A stretch of 64,000 nt of DNA, from the NCBI RefSeq assembly GCF_024400215.1, contig NZ_CP053748.1:5518001-5582000 (forward strand). Direction: 5' to 3'. The position numbers and the translations under genes are program-made. Position 1 is the first letter of the stretch. Each line of letters begins with the position of its first letter. Shown here one piece after another: positions 43,785-53,086 of this stretch. The DNA comes from Massilia sp. erpn (lineage in GTDB: Bacteria > Pseudomonadota > Gammaproteobacteria > Burkholderiales > Burkholderiaceae_D). The notes beneath the pieces were generated by a model. That model did not search any database. It was not told the DNA's origin and was given only the letters and a program-made list of their open reading frames with translations.

Positions 43785-43853
43785 ACGGCGGCCTGGGGAG
43801 GCCGCCGTAAAGGGCAAATCAATTCCGGTAAGCGGCGGCCCGGAAGCCGCCGC
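43785..43853 (-). terminator. Terminator of the RND pump operon (two hairpins)
   Basis: ACGGCGGCCT-GGGG-AGGCCGCCGT (43785-43808) is a 10-bp stem followed on the minus strand by a T-run (plus-strand A-run 43779-43784). A further 8-bp stem (43832-43853) sits between it and the gene. Confidence 0.85.
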
Positions 43854-43877
43854 CTTCATCTACTTCAACGGCCTACT

Positions 43878-45368
43878 TCAATTGCTCGCCTGCGCATTGC
43901 TGACTGGCTTGTCCCAGCCGCCGCCCAGGGCACGCACCAGGGCCACCGTGGTGACGGCGCGGTTGCCACGCAACTGCACGGCGCTACGCTCCACGGCTGC
44001 CAGATTGCGCTGCGCGTCCAGCAGGTCCAGATAGCTGGAACGGCCGGCGTCGTACAGCTTCTGCGCCAGGTCGGCGGAACGGCGCGCCGAGACCACCGCC
44101 TCGTCCAGCTGGGCGGTCTGGCCGGACAGGATGCGCAGGCCTGCCAGATTGTCTTCCACCTCGGAGAAGGCGGTCAGCACGCTCTGGCGGTAGCTGGCGA
44201 CCGATTCTTCCAGCGCCGCCTCGCTGCGCACCACGTTATTGCGGTTGCGGCCACCGTCGATCAGCGGCATGGACATCAGCGCGCCCAGAACCCAGGAGCG
44301 GGTGCTCCACTTGAACACGTCGGAGAAGTGGTCCGCCACGCCGCCACCACTGGCGCTGATATTCAGCGCCGGGAACATGGCGCTGCGCGCCACGCCGATG
44401 CGGGCGTTTGCCGCCTCCATCGCGCGCTGGGCCGCGACGATGTCGGGGCGGCGCTCCAGCAGTGAGGACGGCAGGCCAGCCGGGATGGCCGGCAGCCTGA
44501 CCGAATCTTGCAGCGGGTTGACGCTGGCCGAATACGCAGCCGCCGGCTTGCCCAGCAGGACCGCCAGGGCATGCTCGGTGGTCACGCGCTGGCGTTGCAG
44601 GCCGATCGCTTCGGCGCGCGTGGTGGCCAGCTCGGTCTTCGCGCGCGACAGGTCGAACTCGCCGATATCGCCCAGGTCGAAGCGGCGCTGGTTCACCTTC
44701 ACGCTCTCTTCGCGCAGGCGCACGGTCTGTTCCACGGTCGCCAGCTCGGCGTCGGTGGCGCGCAGACGGAAATAGGTCTGCGCCACGTCGGCTTGCAGCG
44801 CCAGCAGCACGGAGCGGTAATTCGCTTCCACGCCGGCGGCATCGTTGCGCGCCGCCGATACATTGGCCGAAACGCGGCCGAACAGGTCGACCTCGTAGCT
44901 GGCGGTCAGCTTGGCCGAATAGCTGGTCTGCAGCGGCATATCGCTGCCTTGCGGACGGCCCGCCTCCAGCGCCGATGGACGGCTGCGCTGCGCGCCCACA
45001 TTCACGCCAACTTGCGGAATGCGGTCGGCTTCGGCCACGCCGGCGATGGCGCGCGCCTGCTTGACGCGGGCGGCCGCCACGGCCAGGTTGGCATTGGCCT
45101 TGGTGGCTTCGGCGATCAGCTCATTCAGGGCCGTATCGTTGAAAGCCAGCCACCATTCGCCGCGCGCCTGCTGCTCGGCGGGCTGCGCCTGCTTCCAGCG
45201 CGTGCCGTCGGCCGCGGTTTTCACTTCGTTGGCCGCCGGAGTCTGCGACTCCTTGAAGGCGGCTGGCGTGTCGATCTGCGGCTGCTTGAACTCAGGCGTC
45301 GCGCAAGCCGACAGCAGCAGCGCGGCCATCAACGGCGCCACGCCTTTTGCAATCATGTGCAATTTCAT
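43878..45368 (-). CDS. RND efflux outer-membrane channel (OprM/OprN family lipoprotein)
   Basis: The 496-residue protein has a lipoprotein signal (LLLSACATPEFKQP, acylated Cys22) and two OEP repeats of long helices and strands (residues 80-270, 290-480), as in NodT/OprM factors. It forms the outer-membrane exit duct of the pump. Its ATG overlaps the permease stop (TAATG). It is the last gene of the operon. Confidence 0.94.
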   Translation of the reverse strand: MKLHMIAKGVAPLMAALLLSACATPEFKQPQIDTPAAFKESQTPAANEVKTAADGTRWKQAQPAEQQARGEWWLAFNDTALNELIAEATKANANLAVAAARVKQARAIAGVAEADRIPQVGVNVGAQRSRPSALEAGRPQGSDMPLQTSYSAKLTASYEVDLFGRVSANVSAARNDAAGVEANYRSVLLALQADVAQTYFRLRATDAELATVEQTVRLREESVKVNQRRFDLGDIGEFDLSRAKTELATTRAEAIGLQRQRVTTEHALAVLLGKPAAAYSASVNPLQDSVRLPAIPAGLPSSLLERRPDIVAAQRAMEAANARIGVARSAMFPALNISASGGGVADHFSDVFKWSTRSWVLGALMSMPLIDGGRNRNNVVRSEAALEESVASYRQSVLTAFSEVEDNLAGLRILSGQTAQLDEAVVSARRSADLAQKLYDAGRSSYLDLLDAQRNLAAVERSAVQLRGNRAVTTVALVRALGGGWDKPVSNAQASN

Positions 45369-48300
45369 TAGTGAGTTCCTTCCAGTTTGACGGCGGCGGT
45401 TTCGGCCGCCGGCGATTTTTTCTCCAGGCGCTTGGCCAGGGTACGCAGCAGGACATAGAACACAGGCGTCAGGAACAGACCGAAGAAGGTCACGCCCAGC
45501 ATGCCGGCGAACACCGCCACACCCATGGCGTGGCGCATTTCGGCGCCGGCGCCGACCGAGAACACCAGCGGCACCACGCCCATGATGAAGGCGATCGACG
45601 TCATCAGAATCGGACGCAGACGCAGACGGCAGGCTTCCAGCGCGGCTTGCACCACGGTGCGGCCATGCTCTTCCAGCTCGCGGGCGAATTCCACGATCAG
45701 AATCGCATTCTTCGACGCCAAGCCCACCAGCACGAACAGCGCGATCTGGGTGAACACATTATTGTCGCCGCCGGTCAGCTTGACGCCCACCAGGGCGCAC
45801 AGAATGGACATCGGCACGATCAGGATCACCGCCAGCGGCAGGGTCCAGCTCTCGTACTGCGCGGCCAGCACCAGGAACACCAGCAGCACGCACAGCGGGA
45901 ACACATACTTCATCGTGTTGCCGGACAGGATGTCCTGGTAGGTCAGCTCGGTCCATTCGTAAGAGATGCCTTTCGGCAGGGTCTCTTTGGCGATCTGCTC
46001 CAGCACGGCCTGGGCCTGGCCAGACGACATGCCCAGACCTGGCGCGCCGTTCATATCGGCCGCGACGTAGTTGTTATAACGCTGCACGCGATCCGGACCA
46101 TAGCTGTCCTTGACGCGCATCAGCGAGGACAGGGGAATCATCTCGCCCTTGTCGTTGCGCACCTTCAGCAGCGCGATCTGGTCGGCCTGGGAGCGGTAAG
46201 GCGCATCGGCCTGCACGCGCACCTGGTAGGTACGGCCAAACTGGTTGAAGTCGTTGACGTACATCGAACCCAGGTTGATCTGCAAGGTCTGGTAGATGGT
46301 CGCCAGCGGCACGCCCAGCTGCTTGGCCTTGGCGCGGTCCACATCGGCGAACAGCTGCGGCACATTGATCTGGAAGCTGGAGAATACGCCTTGCAGGCGC
46401 GGATCCTGCCAACCCTTCATCTGCATCGCCTGCACCGCCTTATACAGCTCGTCGAAGCCCAGGTTGTCGCGGTCCTCGATCATCATCTTGAAGCCGCCGA
46501 TGGTGCCCAGGCCACTGACAGGCGGCGGCGGGAATACCATCACGAAGGCATCCTGCACGGCGCCCATGCGCTTGTTGATCTCGGCCGCGATGGCATCGCC
46601 CGACTCGCTCTTCAACTTGCGCTGATCGAATGGTTTCAGCGTGACGAAGACGATACCGGCGTTCGGCGCATTGGTGAAGCCGTTGATCGACAGACCAGGG
46701 AAGGCCACCGATGCTTCCACGCCAGGGATATCCTTGGCGAGGTCGGACATCTTGCGGATCACAGCCTCGGTGCGTTCCAGCGAGGCCGCGTCAGGCAGCT
46801 GGGCGAAGCCCACCAGGTACTGCTTGTCCTGCGCAGGTACGAAGCCGGCCGGTACCACCTTGAACATGAAGGCTGCCGCGACAGCCAGCACCAGGTACAC
46901 CAGCACCGAAGCCGATTTGCGTTTCAGCACGCCCTGCACGCCGGTTTCGTAGCTGTGCGAGGAACGGTTGAAGAAGCGGTTGAACCAGGCGAAGAAGCGG
47001 CCGAAGATCTTGTTCATGAAGCGGGTCAGCGCATCCGGCGGCGCGCCGTGCGCTTTCAGCAGCGTTGCCGACAGGGCCGGCGCCAGCGTCAGGGAGCTGA
47101 AGGCCGAGATCACGGTCGAGATGGCGATGGTCAGCGCGAACTGGCGGTAGAACTGGCCGGACAGGCCGGACACGAAGGCGATCGGCACGAACACGGCGCA
47201 CAGCACCAGGGCGATGGCGATAATCGGACCGCTCACCTCTTTCATGGCCTGGATCGTCGCATCGCGCGGCGACAGGCCGTTCTCGATATTACGCTCCACG
47301 TTCTCCACCACCACGATGGCATCGTCGACCACGATACCGATGGCCAGCACCAGGCCGAACAGCGACAGCGTGTTGATCGAGAAGCCGCAGGCGATCATCA
47401 CCGCGAAAGTACCGACGATGGATACCGGCACGGCCAGCAGCGGAATCACCGATGCGCGCCAGGTCTGCAGGAAGATGATCACCACGATCACCACCAGGGC
47501 GATGGCTTCGAGCAGGGTGTGGATCACGGCCTTGATCGATTCGCGCACGAACTGGGTGGGGTCGTACACGATGTCGAATTTCACGCCTTCAGGGAAGTCC
47601 TTGGACAGTTCCTGCATTTTGGCGCGCACGTCGGCCGACAGCTGCAATGCGTTGGCGTTCGGTGCTTCAAAGATGCCGATTGCCACGGCTGATTTGTTGT
47701 TCAGCAGTGAGCGCAGGGCGTAATTGTTGGAGCCCAGCTCGATGCGGGCCACATCCTTCAGGCGCGTCAGCGCGCCGTCGGCATTGGTCTTGACGATGAT
47801 CTCGCCAAATTCCTCGACGGAGCTGAGACGGCCCTGGGTGTTCACGGTCAGCTGGAACTCGCTGCCCTTGGCAGGCGCCTGGCCCACGACACCGGCGGCC
47901 ACCTGCACGTTCTGCTCGCGGATGGCGTTGACCACATCGCCCGCGGTCATGCCGCGGCCGGCCACTTTCTGCGGGTCGAGCCAGATGCGCATGGCGTAGT
48001 CGCCCGAACCGAAGAAGTTCACCTCGCCCATGCCCTGGATACGGGCCAGCTGGTCCTTCACATTCAACACGCCGTAGTTGCGCAGGTACAGGTCGTCGTA
48101 ACGGCCGTCCGGCGATACCAGGTGGACCACCATGGTCAGGTTGGGCGAGCTTTTCACGGTGGTCACACCGATCTGGCGCACCTCTTCCGGCAGGCGCGGC
48201 AGCGCGCGCTGCACCCGGTTCTGCACCGCGGTTTCAGCCTGCTCCACATTGGTGCCGATCTTGAACGTCACGGTCAGCATCAGCGCGCCGTCCGAGGTGT

Positions 48301-48550
48301 TCTGCGAAGTCATATACAGCATATGCTCGACGCCGTTGATCTGCTCTTCCAGCGGCGCGGCCACGGTTTCGGCGATCACCTTGGGGTTGGCGCCGGGATA
48401 CTGAGCGCGCACCACCACCGAAGGCGGCACCACGTCAGGATATTCGGAGATGGGCAGCTTGAAGATCGAGATCAGCCCGGCCACGAATATGATGATGGAA
48501 AGGACAGCCGCGAAAATCGGCTTGTCCACGAAGAAGCGGGAAAAATTCAT
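45368..48550 (-). CDS. RND efflux permease, MexF-like (HAE1 family)
   Basis: The 1060-residue protein is a typical hydrophobe/amphiphile pump: MNFSRFFVDKPIFAAVLSIIIF at the start, LPISEYPDVVPPSVVVRAQYPGA near residue 32, and proton-relay Asp pair in GIVVDDAIVVVENVERN near residue 405. The sequence is close in many stretches to MexF. It exports drugs or solvents from the inner membrane and periplasm using proton flow. It starts five bases after the adaptor gene. Confidence 0.97.
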   Translation of the reverse strand: MNFSRFFVDKPIFAAVLSIIIFVAGLISIFKLPISEYPDVVPPSVVVRAQYPGANPKVIAETVAAPLEEQINGVEHMLYMTSQNTSDGALMLTVTFKIGTNVEQAETAVQNRVQRALPRLPEEVRQIGVTTVKSSPNLTMVVHLVSPDGRYDDLYLRNYGVLNVKDQLARIQGMGEVNFFGSGDYAMRIWLDPQKVAGRGMTAGDVVNAIREQNVQVAAGVVGQAPAKGSEFQLTVNTQGRLSSVEEFGEIIVKTNADGALTRLKDVARIELGSNNYALRSLLNNKSAVAIGIFEAPNANALQLSADVRAKMQELSKDFPEGVKFDIVYDPTQFVRESIKAVIHTLLEAIALVVIVVIIFLQTWRASVIPLLAVPVSIVGTFAVMIACGFSINTLSLFGLVLAIGIVVDDAIVVVENVERNIENGLSPRDATIQAMKEVSGPIIAIALVLCAVFVPIAFVSGLSGQFYRQFALTIAISTVISAFSSLTLAPALSATLLKAHGAPPDALTRFMNKIFGRFFAWFNRFFNRSSHSYETGVQGVLKRKSASVLVYLVLAVAAAFMFKVVPAGFVPAQDKQYLVGFAQLPDAASLERTEAVIRKMSDLAKDIPGVEASVAFPGLSINGFTNAPNAGIVFVTLKPFDQRKLKSESGDAIAAEINKRMGAVQDAFVMVFPPPPVSGLGTIGGFKMMIEDRDNLGFDELYKAVQAMQMKGWQDPRLQGVFSSFQINVPQLFADVDRAKAKQLGVPLATIYQTLQINLGSMYVNDFNQFGRTYQVRVQADAPYRSQADQIALLKVRNDKGEMIPLSSLMRVKDSYGPDRVQRYNNYVAADMNGAPGLGMSSGQAQAVLEQIAKETLPKGISYEWTELTYQDILSGNTMKYVFPLCVLLVFLVLAAQYESWTLPLAVILIVPMSILCALVGVKLTGGDNNVFTQIALFVLVGLASKNAILIVEFARELEEHGRTVVQAALEACRLRLRPILMTSIAFIMGVVPLVFSVGAGAEMRHAMGVAVFAGMLGVTFFGLFLTPVFYVLLRTLAKRLEKKSPAAETAAVKLEGTH

Positions 48551-48555
48551 CTTTA

Positions 48556-49797
48556 TTATTCCTTGGAAGTGCCGGACTTGGCGTCAGCGGCGGCTACTTT
48601 GGCGTCTTTCTTTTTGTCTTCCGGTTTGGCGGCCGGAGCCAGCGGGTCGTAGTCCATCGACACGATCTGCGGCGTGACCGGCGCGCCGGGACGCACGCGC
48701 TGCAGGCCGTTGACGACGATCTTCTCGCCGGCTTTCAAGCCTTCGCGCACGATGCGGAAACCTTCGATGGTCGGGCCCAGCTTCACCGCGCGGTACTCGG
48801 CCTTGTTGTCGGCACCGACCACGTAGACGAATTTGCGGTTCTGGTCCGTGCCCACGGCGCGATCGTTGATCAGCAGCGTTTCGTTCTGCGCCTTGCCGCT
48901 GCTCAGCTGCACGCGGGCGTACAGGCCGGGCACCAGAATATGGTCGGCGTTGGCGAAGGTGGCGCGCATGCGCACGCTGCCGGTCTGGGTGTCGAGCTGG
49001 TTGTCCACGAATTCCAGCTTGCCCTCATGCGGGAAGCCGGTTTCGTTGGCCAGGCCCACTTTCACCGTCACGGCCTCGCCCTTCTGCACCTGGCTGCCCA
49101 CGCGCAGGAAGGTGTCTTCGTCGCCGTCGAAGCTGGCGTAGATGCGGTCGGTGGAGACCACGGAGGTCAGCACGGCCGACGCATCGACCAGATTGCCCAG
49201 CGTGATTTCCGCTTTCGAGACGCGGCCATTGATCGGCGCCACCACCTGGGTGTAGGTCAGGTTCAGTTTCGCGGCTTCATAAGCGGCTTGCGCGGCGCGG
49301 GCATTGGCGTCCAGCTCTTTCTGGCTGGAGGCGCGTTCGTCGAATTCGCGCTGGGCGATGGCTTTGTCGGCCAGCAGCTTTTCAGCGCGGTTCAGTTCCA
49401 GGCGGGCCAGGTCGGCACGCGCTCGGGCCGAGTGGGCCGCCGCTTCGGCGCGGTTGGCTTCCGCCGCGTAAGGACGCGGATCGATCACGAACAGCACATC
49501 GCCTTTTTTCACTTCGCTGCCCGGCTTGAAGTTGACGGCGGTGATAAAGCCGCTCACGCGGGAACGGATCTCGACGCGTTCGATCGCCTCCAGGCGGCCG
49601 GAGAATTCCTGGGTTTCCGACACGGTTTTCTGGATCACGGCCGCTGCCGAAATGGGCGGGCCGCCTGCGGCAGGGGCTTCCGCGGTCTTACCGGTGGCGT
49701 CTTCGCAGCCGGCCAGGGTGGCTGCCGCCAGACCTGCCACTGCCAGGGCGGCGACCAGCGGTCGCGCCAAAGCCGTCAATTGATTCTTGCTTTTCAT
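48556..49797 (-). CDS. RND efflux periplasmic adaptor (MexE-like lipoprotein)
   Basis: The 413-residue protein has a lipobox (LAAATLAGCED, Cys31), a lipoyl/coiled-coil hairpin (residues 70-200), a beta-barrel domain, and a Lys/Ala-rich tail. It links the permease to the outer-membrane channel. AAGGGG lies seven bases before ATG. First gene of the operon behind the promoter at 49938-49966. Confidence 0.95.
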   Translation of the reverse strand: MKSKNQLTALARPLVAALAVAGLAAATLAGCEDATGKTAEAPAAGGPPISAAAVIQKTVSETQEFSGRLEAIERVEIRSRVSGFITAVNFKPGSEVKKGDVLFVIDPRPYAAEANRAEAAAHSARARADLARLELNRAEKLLADKAIAQREFDERASSQKELDANARAAQAAYEAAKLNLTYTQVVAPINGRVSKAEITLGNLVDASAVLTSVVSTDRIYASFDGDEDTFLRVGSQVQKGEAVTVKVGLANETGFPHEGKLEFVDNQLDTQTGSVRMRATFANADHILVPGLYARVQLSSGKAQNETLLINDRAVGTDQNRKFVYVVGADNKAEYRAVKLGPTIEGFRIVREGLKAGEKIVVNGLQRVRPGAPVTPQIVSMDYDPLAPAAKPEDKKKDAKVAAADAKSGTSKE

Positions 49798-49884
49798 GGT
49801 TTACCCCTTTTGGTATGAAAATTATGGTGACGCAGGTACATCCCAGCCCGCATCGCAAAACTGAAGGAAAATACTCGCCCAGCC

Positions 49885-49898
49885 GTGTCGATTGACAC
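49885..49898. promoter_or_regulatory. Small dyad in the RND operon leader
   Basis: GTGTC-GATT-GACAC lies in the leader between the promoter and the adaptor gene, a possible regulator site. Confidence 0.35.
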
Positions 49899-49930
49899 AG
49901 TTTTTCTTGTGAAGCTAATGGAAATGAGTC

Positions 49931-49967
49931 GTTTACAACTATACTGCTGCCAGCACAATATGTAAAC
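49931..49967 (-). promoter_or_regulatory. RND operon promoter inside a 7-bp-arm dyad
   Basis: On the minus strand TTTACA (49961-49966), 17 bases, TATAGT (49938-49943) form a near-consensus promoter. It is bracketed by exact inverted arms GTTTACA (49931-49937) and TGTAAAC (49961-49967), one covering the -35 and the other just after the -10, a repressor layout. Confidence 0.75.
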
Positions 49968-49987
49968 TATTTTGTTTATTTAAACCA

Positions 49988-50848
49988 TTAAGCGGATGGG
50001 GTTTCCATCCCATCCAGGCTCGCCATAAAACCGGCGATTTCGCTGAGTGCAAATACCTTGCATGCACATTCGTTACGGGCGCCCGGTTCTTCCAAGCGGG
50101 AGGGGGGCAAGCGTCGCACGGTGGTCTTGATACCGCAGGAAATCAGCTTGGCGCCATATTGTTCGGCCTCGTCCCGCAAGGGATCGTCTTCCGCCGACAG
50201 GATCAGGGCCGGCGGCAGGTTCTTCAGCCGGCTCGATTGCAGCGGCGAAGCGTAAGGGTGGGTGCGGTCGGCCGCATTCGGCAGATAACCGCGGTACGCG
50301 GCGGCGCAGGTGTCGACCACGGACGCCTTGTCCGGACAGGTCGGCATCTCGCGCATGGAGCAGGTGCTCAGTCCCGGGTCGAGCATGGGCATGATCAGAA
50401 TCTGGCCCGCCAGTGCCGGGCCGCCCCGGTCGCGCGCCATCAGGGCGCACACGGCGGCCAGATTGGCCCCTGCTTCGATGCCGGCTGCCAGCAGCTTCTT
50501 GCCGCTCCAGTTCAGCTTCGTCTTGTTCTTCTTGGCCCATTGCAGCACGGCGTGGGCATCTTCCACGGCGGCCGGGAACGGACTCACGGTCGCCAGCGTA
50601 TAGTTCGAGGCCAGCACCACATGGCCGGGATTGCAGTTGACCAGGGCGCGCAGGAAGCCATCGGCCTCCTCCAGATCGCCGCCGACGAAGCCGCCGGCAT
50701 GGAAGAACACGACCAGGGTGTCGCGCCGGGGACCGGGCGCGCCCGCCGCATACAGGCGGGCGGCCAGGGGGCCATGGGCGCCGCCGACTTCCAGGTCGCG
50801 GGTCTTGACGTTCAATTCTTCCACTGGCTGCTGCACGATCGCGTTCAT
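49988..50848 (-). CDS. Alpha/beta-hydrolase (HSL family) lacking catalytic Ser and His
   Basis: The 286-residue protein starts at ATG 50848. It aligns by eye with hormone-sensitive-lipase-type hydrolases: oxyanion HAGG near residue 50, FPAAVEDAHAVLQW near residue 91, DPLRDEAEQYG near residue 222. The nucleophile motif is GIEAGANLA (residues 123-131), where Ser is replaced by Glu125; the His loop, normally HGF, reads LPPSRLEEP. Only Asp222 remains, so it is probably not an active esterase. It overlaps the small protein before it by four bases. A longer frame to 51109 exists and is not used. Confidence 0.82.
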   Translation of the reverse strand: MNAIVQQPVEELNVKTRDLEVGGAHGPLAARLYAAGAPGPRRDTLVVFFHAGGFVGGDLEEADGFLRALVNCNPGHVVLASNYTLATVSPFPAAVEDAHAVLQWAKKNKTKLNWSGKKLLAAGIEAGANLAAVCALMARDRGGPALAGQILIMPMLDPGLSTCSMREMPTCPDKASVVDTCAAAYRGYLPNAADRTHPYASPLQSSRLKNLPPALILSAEDDPLRDEAEQYGAKLISCGIKTTVRRLPPSRLEEPGARNECACKVFALSEIAGFMASLDGMETPSA

Positions 50849-51054
50849 TGCTGGACTGGCTCCACATCGGCCGCCGACAAGGTTTGCAGCGCCGCGTCGT
50901 CGGCGCAGGCCAGCAGCGCATGATTCAGGGCGTCGAAGCCGCGCGCCTCGATGCGGGCGGCGTGCGAGTACTGATCGGTGTAGACCATGCCCGCCAGCGC
51001 TGCGGAGCTGAGCACCAGCGCGATCGTTGCCATGATTCCGTTCAGATTTCTCAT
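50845..51054 (-). CDS. Small single-pass membrane protein coupled to the hydrolase
   Basis: The 69-residue protein starts at ATG 51054, with GGGAGG five bases before. It has an N-terminal membrane or signal segment (IMATIALVLSSAALAGMVY) and an acidic helical tail ending EPVQQ. Stop and hydrolase start overlap (ATGA). Possibly exported or an anchored partner of the hydrolase. Unknown family. Confidence 0.65.
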   Translation of the reverse strand: MRNLNGIMATIALVLSSAALAGMVYTDQYSHAARIEARGFDALNHALLACADDAALQTLSAADVEPVQQ

Positions 51055-51156
51055 CATCACCTCCCGTTTTTGCTTCAATAAATTCAATAATCTTTGTGCG
51101 ATGCGTCAACTATAGACTTGATCTACAATCTGATAAATATTGCAAAGACGAATTGA

Positions 51157-51176
51157 TTGTTCAGATTTTTGAACAA
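51157..51176. promoter_or_regulatory. Inverted repeat between divergent LysR and hydrolase genes
   Basis: TTGTTCA-N6-TGAACAA is an exact 7-bp-arm dyad ending 11 bases before the LysR start. It is a likely autoregulatory LysR site, which may also control the divergent membrane protein/hydrolase pair. Confidence 0.65.
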
Positions 51177-51187
51177 TGGAGCGAAAG

Positions 51188-52141
51188 ATGAATAAACTTC
51201 AAGCCATGGAAGTTTTTGTCCAGGTGGTCGACGCGGGCGGCTTCACCAGAGCGGCGGAAAACATGCAAATTCCGAAGGCAACGGTGTCCACTTTGATCCA
51301 GGGACTGGAAACGGCGCTCTCGGTCAAGCTGCTGCACCGCACCACGCGGCAGATCAACGTCACGGCCGACGGCGCCGCCTATTACGAGCGCTGCCTGCGC
51401 ATTCTGTCCGACGTGCGTGAAGCCGAGGAATCGCTGTCTCGCACCCGGCTCAGTCCCAGCGGCCGGCTGCGCGTCGACGCGCCCACCGGCCTGGCCAGCG
51501 ACGTGCTGATGCCCGCCCTGCCCGCCTTTTTCGACCGCTACCCTGACATCGTGCTGGAACTGGGTTGCAGCGACCGTCCGGTCGACCTGATCGAGGAAGG
51601 CGTGGACTGCGCGGTGCGCGGCGGCGCGCTGGACGACTCCACCCTGATCGCGCGCCGCATCGGCGTGATCAACTTCGTCACCTGCGCCGCCCCGGCCTAC
51701 CTGGCGCGCTTCGGCACGCCCCAGCACCCGCGCGAGCTGGAACGTCACCGCTGCGTGAATTATTTTTCTTCCAAGACCGGTAAAACCTTCGACTGGAATT
51801 TCACGCGCGACGGCGAGCGCGTTCAGTTGCCGATGCCGGGCCTGATCGCGCTCAACGATTCCAACGCCTATGTGCAGGCCGGCCTGGCCGGTCTGGGCGT
51901 AGTGCAGATGACCGATTTCGCCCTGCTGCCGATGATACGCGACGGCCGCATGGTGCCGATCCTGAGCGAATGGGCCACCGACCCGCTGCCGATCCATGTG
52001 GTATATCCGCAAAACCGCCATCTGTCCGCCAAGGTGCGAGTCTTTGTAGAATGGGTGTCGGATCTGTTTGCCAGCCATCCGGGCATGCGCGTCAAGGCGC
52101 CGGCCGGACAGCCCATACCGTCTTTGGAGAATGCCGCATGA
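51188..52141 (+). CDS. LysR family transcriptional regulator
   Basis: The 317-residue protein starts at ATG 51188, seven bases after GGAG; the earlier ATG at 51176 would overlap the dyad. HTH near residues 3-60 (FTRAAENMQIPKATVSTLIQGLETAL), effector domain after residue 90. Its stop overlaps the start of the dehydrogenase (ATGA, 52138-52141). It is divergent from the pseudo-hydrolase pair. Confidence 0.92.
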   Translation: MNKLQAMEVFVQVVDAGGFTRAAENMQIPKATVSTLIQGLETALSVKLLHRTTRQINVTADGAAYYERCLRILSDVREAEESLSRTRLSPSGRLRVDAPTGLASDVLMPALPAFFDRYPDIVLELGCSDRPVDLIEEGVDCAVRGGALDDSTLIARRIGVINFVTCAAPAYLARFGTPQHPRELERHRCVNYFSSKTGKTFDWNFTRDGERVQLPMPGLIALNDSNAYVQAGLAGLGVVQMTDFALLPMIRDGRMVPILSEWATDPLPIHVVYPQNRHLSAKVRVFVEWVSDLFASHPGMRVKAPAGQPIPSLENAA

Positions 52142-53082
52142 AAATCGTCTTCCTCGACCGCGACAGCCTGATCGCCGATCTGCGCCGGCCCGCCTTTGCC
52201 CACGACTGGCAGGACTATCCGGTCACGGCGCCCGCCGACCTGACTGCGCGACTGCAGGGCGCCGCCATCGCCGTGACGAACAAGGTGCCGCTGCGCGCCG
52301 AGACCCTGGCCCAGCTGCCGCAGCTGAAGATGATCGCGGTGGCCGCCACCGGCACCGACAATGTGGACCTGGCGGCGGCGCGCGAGCGCGGCATCGTGGT
52401 CTCGAATATCCGCAACTATGCCACGGCTGCCCTGCCCGAACATACTTTCGCCCTGATACTGGCGCTGCGCCGCAATCTGCTGGCCTACCGCGCCGATATC
52501 GAGGCGGGACTGTGGCAGCGCTCGGAGCGCTTCTGCCTGTTCCACCATCCCATCCGCGACTTGCACGGCAGCCGTCTCGGCCTGCTCGGCTACGGCGCGC
52601 TGGGGCGGGGCGTGGCGCAGCTGGGCAAGGCTTTCGGCATGGAAGTGCTGGTGCATACGCGCTCGCCGATCGAGGACGAGAGCGTGCGCAGCGTGGGTTG
52701 GGACGAGCTGCTGGCAACTTCCGACGTGCTGAGCCTGCACGCGCCGCTGACGGAGCAGACGCGCAATATCATCGGCGCGGCCGAACTGGCGCGCATGCGG
52801 CGCGACGCGCTGCTGATCAACACTGCGCGCGGCGGCCTGGTGGACGAGATGGCACTGGCCCAGGCCTTGCGCGGCGGCGTGATCGCCGGCGCCGGTTTCG
52901 ACGTGCTGTCCAAGGAACCGCCGCTGCCCGACAATCCCCTGCTCAATCTGCGCCTGCCCAATTTCCTGCTCACGCCGCACTCGGCCTGGGCCAGCGGCCA
53001 GGCCATGCAGGCGCTGGCCGACCAGCTGATCGCCAATATCGAAGCATATGCCGCCGGCCGGCCAGCCAATGTAGTCGCCTGA
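52138..53082 (+). CDS. D-2-hydroxyacid dehydrogenase (hydroxypyruvate/glyoxylate reductase-like)
   Basis: The 314-residue protein is of normal length. NAD-binding GYGALGRG near residue 150, NTARGGLVDE near residue 231 (Arg), SKEPP near residue 260 (Glu) and TPHSAW near residue 279 (His) give the complete catalytic set. The family reduces glyoxylate or hydroxypyruvate with NADH or NADPH. Translationally coupled to the LysR gene; the sensor kinase follows 4 bp later. Confidence 0.92.
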   Translation: MKIVFLDRDSLIADLRRPAFAHDWQDYPVTAPADLTARLQGAAIAVTNKVPLRAETLAQLPQLKMIAVAATGTDNVDLAAARERGIVVSNIRNYATAALPEHTFALILALRRNLLAYRADIEAGLWQRSERFCLFHHPIRDLHGSRLGLLGYGALGRGVAQLGKAFGMEVLVHTRSPIEDESVRSVGWDELLATSDVLSLHAPLTEQTRNIIGAAELARMRRDALLINTARGGLVDEMALAQALRGGVIAGAGFDVLSKEPPLPDNPLLNLRLPNFLLTPHSAWASGQAMQALADQLIANIEAYAAGRPANVVA

Positions 53083-53086
53083 GGCG

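Noticed and set aside
45347..47692. Long open frame opposite the RND permease
   Set aside because: His/Gln-rich shadow frame; the permease is complete on the other strand.
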